In this document: positions 1-5,700 of the stretch, piece after piece
Position numbering within the stretch: the stretch's first letter is position 1
Layout: each line of letters starts with the position of its first letter
Origin: DSUN01 sp035527715
GTDB lineage: Bacteria > Planctomycetota > PUPC01 > DSUN01
Direction of reading: 5' to 3'
DNA: 6,083 nt
Assembly (NCBI GenBank): GCA_035527715.1
Contig: DATKZY010000164.1
Span: forward strand, 1 to 6,083
Program-made: the position numbers and the translations under genes
Notes under the pieces: model-generated
Database searches by the model: none
Told to the model about the DNA's origin: nothing
The model's input: only the letters and a program-made list of their open reading frames with translations

Positions 1-79
1 CCGCCGCGGCGGCCGCGGCCTGCAAGGCGAGGGCCGGAAGAGCCGCCATCACCAGCCTGGTCATGCCCCACCTGGCCAT
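1..79 (-). CDS. N-terminus of an unidentified secreted protein (partial, runs off the left edge)
   Basis: Reading leftward from the ATG at 79-77, 26 codons are open to the edge and give MARWGMTRLVMAALPALALQ followed by a run of alanines. This looks like a signal peptide: a short n-region with Arg3 and Arg8, a hydrophobic core (residues 9-19), then an Ala-rich stretch with several possible A-x-A cleavage sites. A ribosome binding site AAAGGGG (85-91, minus strand) lies 5 nt before the ATG and decides this start over the in-frame ATG at 64. The mature protein lies outside the window, so its function is unknown. It is transcribed divergently from the oxidoreductase at 202. An Ala-rich reading frame in high-GC DNA can arise by chance, but the combination of ribosome binding site, positive n-region and hydrophobic core makes a real gene more likely than not. 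Confidence 0.6.
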   Translation of the reverse strand, partial: MARWGMTRLVMAALPALALQAAAAAA

Positions 80-113
80 GGTCGCCCCTTTCGCTCGTGA
101 ACGGAGATTGGTG

Positions 114-125
114 TTGCGTGCGCAA
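114..125. promoter_or_regulatory. 12-bp palindrome, possible operator in the divergent intergenic region
   Basis: TTGCG-TG-CGCAA is a perfect inverted repeat with 5-bp arms and a 2-bp centre. It lies between two divergent genes, just downstream of the candidate leftward -10 (130-135), where a bound regulator could affect either direction. A regulatory role is inferred from shape and position only. Short palindromes occur by chance and no cognate regulator gene is in the window. Confidence 0.3.
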
Positions 126-129
126 GCCC

Positions 130-157
130 ATTATGTGTACCATGGCCGCCGAGGCAA
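130..157 (-). promoter_or_regulatory. Candidate sigma70-type promoter for the leftward secreted-protein gene
   Basis: On the minus strand a CATAAT hexamer (130-135) sits 16 nt downstream of TTGCCT (152-157). The matches to TATAAT and TTGACA are 5/6 and 4/6. The start of transcription would fall near 123, giving a leader of about 44 nt before the ATG at 79. The AT-rich -10 stands out in GC-rich surroundings. No equally good promoter is visible for the rightward gene; TTGGTG (108-113) with TATGTG (132-137) is a weak candidate. Confidence 0.35.
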
Positions 158-201
158 GTTCGCATCTCGGGACCCGCTGTTGATCGGACAGGAGACGGCG
201 C

Positions 202-1227
202 ATGGGGAAGACGCATCGCGTGGCCATCATCGGCTGCGGCAGGACGGGCAAGCTGCATGCGAAGGGCTACCTGGCCGAGCCGCGGTGCCAGGTGGTTGCC
301 CTCGCGGATATTGACCGCGCGAAGGCCGCGGCGCTCGCCAAGGCCCACGGCTCCGGCGCGGCGATCCACGCCGACTACAAGGCGATGCTCGCCGCCGAGA
401 AGCCGGACCTCGTGAGCATTTGCCTGTGGACGAAGCAGCACCTGCCCGCGATCCGCGACTGCATCGAGGCAGGCGTCCGCGCCATCCACTGCGAGAAGCC
501 GATGGCGCCCACCTGGGGCGAGGCCCAGGAGATCGCCGCCATTGCCGGCGCCTGGGGCGCCCGCGTGACCTTCAGCCACCAGCGCCGCTTCGCCCCCTCC
601 TACGCCCGCGCCCGCGAACTCCTCCACGGCGGACAGCTCGGCGAGCTCGAACGCATCGAAGCCTACAACCCCGCCAACATCCTCGACTGGGGCACCCACA
701 CCGTGGACCTCGTGAACATGTACAACAAGGAGACTCCTGCCAGGTGGGTCATGGCCCAGCTCGACGCCCGCGAGGTGAAGAAGTGGTTCGACATCCCTTT
801 CGAGTTCGCCCTTGTCGCCTCCGTGCGCTTCGAGAACGGCGTGCGGGCCATCTTCCACTCGGGCGACGACAACGAGTTCCCGCAGGGCATTCGCCTGGTC
901 GCCAGCCGCGGCGTCATCGAGCTGCGCGGCGAATCCAAGCTCCGCTGGCTCCGCTACGGCACCGGAATCTGGGAGGAAGTGGATTTCCACACCGGCCCGA
1001 CCGACCACAGCCCCATCGCCATCGGCGGCGTGGTGAAAAACCTCATTGATACGCTGGAGAGCGGCCAGGAGCCCGAGCTGTCGCTCGACCGTGCGCTGCG
1101 CGGCACCGAGATCATCTTCGCCATCTACGAGTCCTGCCGCCGCCGGGCGCGCGTGGACCTCCCTCTCCAGATTCCCGACAACCCCTTTATCGCCATGCTC
1201 GAAGGGGGCGTGCTGGGCAAGGGATAG
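202..1227 (+). CDS. Gfo/Idh/MocA family NAD(P)-dependent oxidoreductase
   Basis: A 341-residue cytoplasmic protein with no signal peptide, of usual length for the family. An N-terminal Rossmann fold (about 5-120) begins with a strand and the dinucleotide-binding loop G11-C-G-R-T-G16. The hallmark E-K-P is at 98-100, with K99 as the catalytic lysine. The C-terminal alpha/beta domain (about 125-320) holds D162-W-G-T-H166, whose Asp-x3-His spacing matches the Asp/His pair of the inositol dehydrogenase-type triad; S-H-Q-R-R-F (125-130) is also typical. The family oxidises or reduces sugars, inositols and their derivatives using a nicotinamide cofactor; the substrate cannot be assigned here. The ATG at 202 follows AGGAG (190-194) by 7 nt. 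The divergent neighbour encodes a secreted protein; downstream lies a repeat-bearing noncoding region, then the convergent rpsI. The long open frame on the opposite strand has no family motifs and is a high-GC shadow. Confidence 0.93.
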   Translation: MGKTHRVAIIGCGRTGKLHAKGYLAEPRCQVVALADIDRAKAAALAKAHGSGAAIHADYKAMLAAEKPDLVSICLWTKQHLPAIRDCIEAGVRAIHCEKPMAPTWGEAQEIAAIAGAWGARVTFSHQRRFAPSYARARELLHGGQLGELERIEAYNPANILDWGTHTVDLVNMYNKETPARWVMAQLDAREVKKWFDIPFEFALVASVRFENGVRAIFHSGDDNEFPQGIRLVASRGVIELRGESKLRWLRYGTGIWEEVDFHTGPTDHSPIAIGGVVKNLIDTLESGQEPELSLDRALRGTEIIFAIYESCRRRARVDLPLQIPDNPFIAMLEGGVLGKG

Positions 1228-1231
1228 TCCG

Positions 1232-1438
1232 CGTTTCTCCCCAGCCCATCCCGCAGGAAGTGAAACACGCCCCCCTCTTGTCATGCTGAGCTTGTCGAAG
1301 CACCTTTCAGGGGTGTGAGCGCCGACAACGCAGTGTCCTCCATCACGTTGGCTCCCTCCCCCGAAAGGTTCCTCTACTTCGCTCCGCTCGGAATGACAAC
1401 GGTTTGCGCTCTGCTGCAAGCAGGGCTGGTGAGAAACG
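1232..1438. repeat. Outer arms of a nested imperfect inverted repeat
   Basis: The 16-mer CGTTTCTCCCCAGCCC at 1232-1247 recurs as its reverse complement at 1423-1438 with 15 of 16 matches. The arms enclose the better-formed inner element at 1278-1399. Between inner and outer arms (1248-1277 and 1400-1422) pairing is poor apart from a short GCAG match. The whole lies between two convergent genes and encodes no recognisable protein. A transcript from either direction could fold into a long stem, so the structure may help end transcription or stabilise 3' ends; that role is inferred. Confidence 0.7.
1278..1399. repeat. 122-bp inverted-repeat element of a dispersed intergenic repeat family (MITE/REP-like)
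   Basis: The element is bounded by TTGTCAT (1278-1284) and ATGACAA (1393-1399). The left arm contains GCTGAGCTTGTCGAAG (1285-1300). The right arm, read on the minus strand, contains TTCCGAGCGGAGCGAAG (1377-1393). The two arms align with a 6-nt gap, and then 16 of 19 bases pair between 1302-1320 and 1351-1369, leaving a 30-nt loop. From memory, both arm sequences belong to short repeats seen between genes in many bacterial genomes, where they produce spurious peptides such as 'CHSERSE' and 'FDKLSMT'; both peptides appear here on the minus strand. There is no transposase and no clear target-site duplication. It could be an immobile fold-back repeat or a non-autonomous mobile element. Confidence 0.75.
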
Positions 1439-1482
1439 GGGAATAACACCCATGTATCCTATTGGCCCGCGGCGCGGGCCAT

Positions 1483-1522
1483 AAGAAAACCCGCCGCGGG
1501 CCGGGGGGCCCAACGGCGGGTT
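1483..1522 (-). terminator. Rho-independent terminator of the rplM-rpsI operon
   Basis: On the minus strand, 20 nt after the rpsI stop, AACCCGCCG (1522-1514) pairs with CGGCGGGTT (1496-1488) across a GC-rich loop, and the 3' arm runs straight into a short U-rich tract (about 1489-1483, TTTTCTT). This is the expected form and position for an intrinsic terminator. The adjacent GGCCCGCGG (1464-1472) can also pair with 1494-1502, which overlaps the 3' arm, so alternative folds exist. Confidence 0.75.
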
Positions 1523-1542
1523 GGAACGTCGGGGTCGCAGAC

Positions 1543-1962
1543 TCAGCGCTTGGAGAACTGGAAGCGGGCGCGGGCGCGCTTGCGGCCGTACTTCTTGCGC
1601 TCCTTCTCGCGCGAGTCGCGGGTTAGGAGGCCCTCGTCCTTCAGCCGGCCGTGGTTCTCCCTGTCCATCTTGATCAGCGCGCGGGCGATGCCCAGGAGCA
1701 TGGCGCCGGCCTGGGAAGACACGCCGCCGCCCTCGATCTTGGCCAGAACGTCGTACTTGTTGATGGCCTTGGCCGCGCGCAAGGGCGCGCGGATGGCCTG
1801 CTGGAGGCGATCGATGGGGAAATACTCGTCGGCCTCGCGGCCGTTGACGAGCATGCGGCCGGTGCCGCGGCGCAGGCGGACGCGCGCGGTGGCGGTCTTG
1901 CGGCGGCCTGTGCCCCAGCAGAAATCAGTGGCGGCGCTGGCGGTTGCGGCGGTCGTGGGCAA
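1543..1962 (-). CDS. rpsI: 30S ribosomal protein S9
   Basis: A 139-residue protein of the small ribosomal subunit. The sequence shows the conserved start of the S9 core, W16-GTGRRKTATARVRL (16-30), the family signature GGGVSSQAGAMLLGIARAL (78-96), and the basic tail ending F-Q-F-S-K-R. In the known ribosome structure that C-terminal tail reaches the P-site tRNA. Length is slightly above the roughly 130 residues of E. coli S9, owing to a longer Ala/Thr-rich N-terminus. The start is a TTG at 1962-1960. It is supported by GAAGGAG (1970-1976, minus strand) 7 nt upstream and by the lack of another start between it and the conserved core. It lies 19 nt downstream of the rplM stop, the widespread bacterial L13-S9 operon order, and is followed by an intrinsic terminator. 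Confidence 0.97.
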   Translation of the reverse strand: MPTTAATASAATDFCWGTGRRKTATARVRLRRGTGRMLVNGREADEYFPIDRLQQAIRAPLRAAKAINKYDVLAKIEGGGVSSQAGAMLLGIARALIKMDRENHGRLKDEGLLTRDSREKERKKYGRKRARARFQFSKR

Positions 1963-1981
1963 GCGGGGTCTCCTTCGTGCG

Positions 1982-2416
1982 TCACGGCATCGCCAGCGGC
2001 TGCGGGTTCTGCGCCGCGTGCGGATGGGTGGAGCCTTTGAAGATCTTGAGTTTGCGGAGCATGCGCCTGCCCAGGTTGCTGTGGGGCAGCATGCGCCGCA
2101 CGGCCTCGCGGATCACCTGGTCGGGCCGCGTCGCCATCATCTCGCGCAACGTCTTCGTGCGCATGTGGCCGGGGCGGCGCGACAGAATGTGATAGGGCTT
2201 CTGGTCGAGCTTGCGACCCGTCACGCGCACCTTCGCGGCGTTCACCACCACCACGAAGTCGCCCGTGTCCACGTGCGGCGTAAAGGTCGGGCGATGCTTC
2301 CCGCACAGGACCGTGGCCAGGCGCGTGGCCAGCCGGCCGAGGATCTTGCCCTCCGCATCCACAACGTGCCACTGCCGGACCACGTCGGCCGGCTTGGCCA
2401 TATACGACTTCGTCAT
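1982..2416 (-). CDS. rplM: 50S ribosomal protein L13
   Basis: A 144-residue large-subunit protein, close to the usual 142. Typical stretches are WHVVDAEGKILGRLAT (16-31), GKHRPTFTPHVDTGDFVVVVNA (39-60), and RRMLPHSNLGRRMLRKLK (107-124) followed by HPHAAQNP (131-138). The frame stays open upstream to a TTG at 2437, but I place the start at the ATG 2416-2414. This N-terminus (MTKSYMAKPADVVRQWHVVD) lines up with E. coli L13 (MKTFTAKP...), and GGAG (2424-2427) lies 7 nt upstream. A strong sigma70-type promoter lies at 2459-2487. L13 is an early assembly protein of the 50S subunit. The gene is first in a two-gene operon with rpsI. Confidence 0.97.
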   Translation of the reverse strand: MTKSYMAKPADVVRQWHVVDAEGKILGRLATRLATVLCGKHRPTFTPHVDTGDFVVVVNAAKVRVTGRKLDQKPYHILSRRPGHMRTKTLREMMATRPDQVIREAVRRMLPHSNLGRRMLRKLKIFKGSTHPHAAQNPQPLAMP

Positions 2417-2458
2417 CGAGGCACTCCGATGCGGCAACCGCGAACCACAGAAGCTCTA

Positions 2459-2487
2459 ATTGTACCGATCCGGCCCCTTGGAGTCAA
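2459..2487 (-). promoter_or_regulatory. Sigma70-type promoter of rplM-rpsI
   Basis: On the minus strand TTGACT (2487-2482) and TACAAT (2464-2459) are separated by exactly 17 nt; each hexamer matches consensus in 5 of 6 positions. Transcription would begin near 2452, giving a leader of about 36 nt to the rplM ATG at 2416. I see no recognisable leader structure for autogenous control. Confidence 0.8.
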
Positions 2488-2498
2488 CCATCTTTTTC

Positions 2499-2527
2499 TT
2501 GACAACCCGAGGGGATCCGGCTAGACT
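2499..2527 (+). promoter_or_regulatory. Sigma70-type promoter of tRNA-Leu
   Basis: A perfect TTGACA (2499-2504) and TAGACT (2522-2527) are separated by 17 nt. Transcription would begin near 2534, about 11 nt before the mature tRNA 5' end at 2545. The sequence just after the -10 (CTCCGGCGGCCC) is a GC-rich discriminator of the type linked to growth-rate or stringent control of stable RNA promoters in well-studied bacteria; that control is inferred here. Confidence 0.8.
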
Positions 2528-2544
2528 CTCCGGCGGCCCTTCTC

Positions 2545-2632
2545 GCCGAAGTGGCGGAATTGGCAGACGCGCTAGGTTCAGGACCTAGTGGCCTTAACGG
2601 CCTTGGGGGTTCGAGTCCCCCCTTCGGCACCA
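2545..2632 (+). tRNA. tRNA-Leu, anticodon CAG (decodes CUG)
   Basis: An 88-nt gene with a complete class II cloverleaf. The acceptor stem is GCCGAAG (2545-2551) with CTTCGGC (2622-2628), the discriminator base A2629, and CCA encoded at 2630-2632. The anticodon stem is CTAGG/CCTAG (2572-2576/2584-2588) with loop TTCAGGA, placing CAG at 2579-2581. A long variable arm, GGCC-TTAAC-GGCC, is diagnostic of Leu/Ser/Tyr tRNAs. The T arm is GGGGG-TTCGAGT-CCCCC (2605-2621). Discriminator A and the anticodon fit leucine. Its own promoter lies just upstream, and the gene is divergent from rplM. I see no clear intrinsic terminator in the following 135 nt. Confidence 0.97.
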
Positions 2633-2767
2633 CCTCCAGGCCTGAATTCCCCCAATGGTTGCGGCAACGGCACGATGAGCTACCTGAACCTCAAGGAGGC
2701 AGGGCTCGTCTGAGGCGAGGAAGGGAGAGCCGGACCGCCAGTGCCCATCTGGCCTGCTGGCCCGCGT
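2633..2767. other. Intergenic region between the tRNA 3' end and the GH9 stop
   Basis: These 135 nt separate two convergent genes. They contain small inverted matches, such as GCCAG/CTGGC around 2740-2756, but no stem followed by a T-run in either direction, and no supported gene. The only short frame, ATG 2675 to TGA 2713 (12 residues), lacks a clear ribosome binding site. Confidence 0.5.
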
Positions 2768-5700
2768 TCAGCGGCTGCCCGCGAGCAGGTCGGCGCGCGC
2801 GGCGAGGAATCCCCACGTGTAGGCCGTCGGCGCAATCGTCTGGTGCACCGTGTACTCGTTCGACGAGGGCACGAGGTAGATGTCCCAGTGCGACTCGGCG
2901 GCGGGCCAAGTGCGCGCGTCGGGCACCATAGTCCTGCCCAGATACCAGATGTATGCCCAGTTGTCGAAGCCGTAGCGCTCGGCCGGGTCGCTGATGCCGT
3001 AGACGGTGATGCCTGCGGGCGCGGGCTGGCCGGTCATGCGGCTGTCGATGTGCAGGGGGTTGCGCACGGGCTTGTGGCCGAGGCCCGTGGTGTAGACCAG
3101 GTTGTCGGGGTTGACGCCGATGGCGAACTGGCAGGCGCGGAGGGCGGAGGCGAGGAAGCGCTCGTCGCCCGTGAGCGCCCAGGCGCGGGGCGCGGTGCGC
3201 GAGATCATGCCCGGCGCCGTGAAGTAGCCGACGAAGCCCATCGGCGGCAGTTGCGACACGTCGGTGGTGAGGCCCCACGCGTTGCCCTCGGCGAAGCGGA
3301 TGCCGGCGTCGGCGAACTTCACGGTGAGGTCGCGGGCCTTCCGCTTCAGCGCCGCGTCGCCGACCCCCTCGGGCAGGCGGGTGTAGGCGAACGCCGCCTC
3401 CTGCTGCCTCAACAGCTCGGGGTTCGCATCCTTCAGGACCGTGGTGGCGAGGAAGGCGTCGTGGTAGGCGGCGTCGCGCGTGAGGGCGAAGAGCTCGACG
3501 GCGGCGAGGTTGCGCCCGCGGTCGGCGTCCCCCACCTTGCCGCCGCGCGCGGCGACGGCGGCCTCGACGCGCTGGGCGTTGGCCTCGGCCCACTTCCAGG
3601 CCAGCACTGCCGCCTCGCGGTACTCCGCCGCCAGCTTCGGCGCCACGCGCTCGGCGACGCGGGCGAACTTCGCAGCACTGGCCGCGAAGGTCCAGCTCGA
3701 CACGTGGTCGGGCGCGAACACGCCGGCGACGAGCGTCTCCTGCCAACTGCACTCGCCGGGACGCGGGTGCGCCGTGCTCTCGATGCCGCCGCGCACGCCG
3801 CCGTCGGGAAGCTGGAGCCGCCGGTAGAAGCTGAGATCCCACAGGGCCTCGTCGAGGATGTCGGGCAGAGCGTTGGCCCGCTCGTCGGGCGGGAGGCTGA
3901 GGCGCACCGTGGCGAAGTAGTCGGGGAACAGCTCGTAGAGCTCGAGGAGCAGATACGTGACGCTGAGGTGGAGGCTGCGGCGGTCCCAGTCGCCGGCGTC
4001 CATGTAGCCGCCCCAGGCCTCGGGCACGAAGGTGCAGTCGGCGGCGCGTTTGCCGACGAGGCCCCTCACACTGTCGAGCACGGCCTTGATCTCGCCGTCG
4101 AGCATCGTGCGGTCCATCGGCACCACACGGAAGCCGTCGGCGGGGTGCATGTTGCGGGGGCGGCGGTAGTCGGTGAAGGGCGGCCCAAGCTCGATGCCGC
4201 TGCGGTGGTGCAACAGGCCCATCATCGAGGTGCGGAACGCCCTCTCCCACGCATCGCGCGCGATCTCGAAGGGGTAGCTGCACCCCACACCCTCGACGCA
4301 CACGCGATAGCGCCCTGGCTTCGAGAAGGGGCCGAAGTCGAGGGCGTGGACGTCGGTCTTCCCATAGTTGCGCCCCGCCTTGAAGCTCTCCTTGTCCGCG
4401 GCGGCCTTGAGACGCCGCGACGTGCCCGAGAACACGACGGCGCCCGTGGCCTCGTCGAGCAGGTGGAAGGGCGTGCCGTCGGCGTAGCTCATCGCACCGC
4501 CCGTGCCGAGCCACACGCTGAGGAGCGCCCGCTTGAACGGGTCGTCGGGGCGATAGCCGACCTGCGAGGCGTGGACGGCGATGCTGCGCGTGGTGCGCGG
4601 AGCGTAGACGAAGTCGGTGTGCTCGACGCTGGCGTTGACGCCCGCGAAGCGCACGCGGCAGCGCGTGCCCTCGGCCATCGGCGCGGCGAGCTTGAGGAAC
4701 ACGGTGACCTCGCTGCCCCTGGCATCGATCTGGTTGGGCTTGCGCTTCCACCAGACCCGCGCGGGCCGCTGGGCATCGGTCGCGCCCTCGGCCTGGATGC
4801 GATAGGCGGCCGGCTCGTCCACGGTGACCACGGTCAGGGCGGCTCCCAGCACCGGCTCCTCGGGATGAAGCCTGTTGGTGCCAATCGCGAGCGCCCCGAG
4901 CTTGCGCTTCCGCCCGCCCTCCTGGCGCTCGACCTCGATGTGGATGGGCGTCTCGACGACCGTGTCGCCTTCCCAGGCGATCACCTTGTCGCCGCTGCGC
5001 TTCCACTCGTCGCCGGGTTGTTTCTCGTAGGGCTGCTGGCCGACGCGCTGGAGGGTCTTCTCCTGGAGCACGAGGGCGATGACGTCGGGCGCGACGGCGC
5101 CGACGTGGACGATGGCCGGCCCGTCGGCCGGGTGCACGGGGTTGGCGAGCAGTTCGCGCTTGAGCTTCTCGCGGGCCTCGGCCTCGCGGCGGGCGCGCTC
5201 GGCCTCGCGGGCGCGCTTCTCGCGCAGCTTCGCGCGCTCGGCCAGGATCGCCTCGTTCGGCTCCACGAGCACGATGCCGGCGAGGAGGAGGTCCACGGGC
5301 TTGTCGCTCCAGTCGCCCTGCACCTGGATCATCGTGAGCCTGGCCGCGTCGAAGCCCTCGGTCTTGCCGGGGGCTTTGAGTTGTCCAGGCTCGGCCAGCG
5401 AGGCGCCGTTCTCAGCGGTCACGGTCTGTGGTTCTCCCCGTTTCAGAGCGGCGAGGTCGAAGGCGTATTCGTGAGTCGTGCCGTCGGCGTCGCCGAGGAT
5501 CAGGCGGAGCCTGGCGGCGCCGTGGCCTTCGGCCGCGGTGAGGCGGATGGCGGGCGTCCAGTCCCGATGGCCGGCAACGTTCACTTGAATGTTGAACCCC
5601 GCGCCGCCGGCGCTCCTGGGGGCGCGCAGGCGCAGGCCGCCCGCCTCGACCGCGAACGCCTTCGCCCAGTCGAGAAATGCATAGTCGGGCGCGCGCTTGC

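Noticed and set aside
1212..1245. GCTGGG/CCCAGC stem across the oxidoreductase stop as a terminator
   Set aside because: The loop is 22 nt, the stem only 6 bp, and no T-run follows on the plus strand.
61..1449. 462-codon open frame on the minus strand across the oxidoreductase
   Set aside because: It lies opposite a gene with clear Gfo/Idh/MocA motifs, begins inside the repeat element ('CHSERSE...FDKLSMT'), and shows no domain features; long antisense frames are expected in high-GC coding DNA.
2417..2437. Upstream TTG start for rplM adding seven residues
   Set aside because: The ATG at 2416 has a well-placed GGAG and matches the known N-terminus of L13; the TTG extension would overlap that ribosome binding site.
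1550..2524. 324-codon open frame on the plus strand opposite rpsI and rplM
   Set aside because: Antisense shadow: rich in Arg, Ala and His, no motif, and crosses two certain ribosomal genes and their promoter.
2600..2640. tRNA-Leu 3' end as an integration (att) site
   Set aside because: No repeat of the tRNA 3' end and no integrase or mobile gene is visible in the window.
2675..2713. Twelve-residue frame MSYLNLKEAGLV after the tRNA
   Set aside because: Too short, without a convincing ribosome binding site or homology that I recognise; composition fits chance.
2691..5006. 771-codon minus-strand frame overlapping the GH9 gene
   Set aside because: Extremely Arg/Ala/Gly-rich translation with no family features, in the wrong frame of a clearly identified enzyme.
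5144..5257. Repetitive DNA of the charged helix as a CRISPR or tandem repeat array
   Set aside because: The repeats are imperfect, in-frame, and explained by a Glu/Arg/Ala codon pattern within the GH9 reading frame; there are no spacers.
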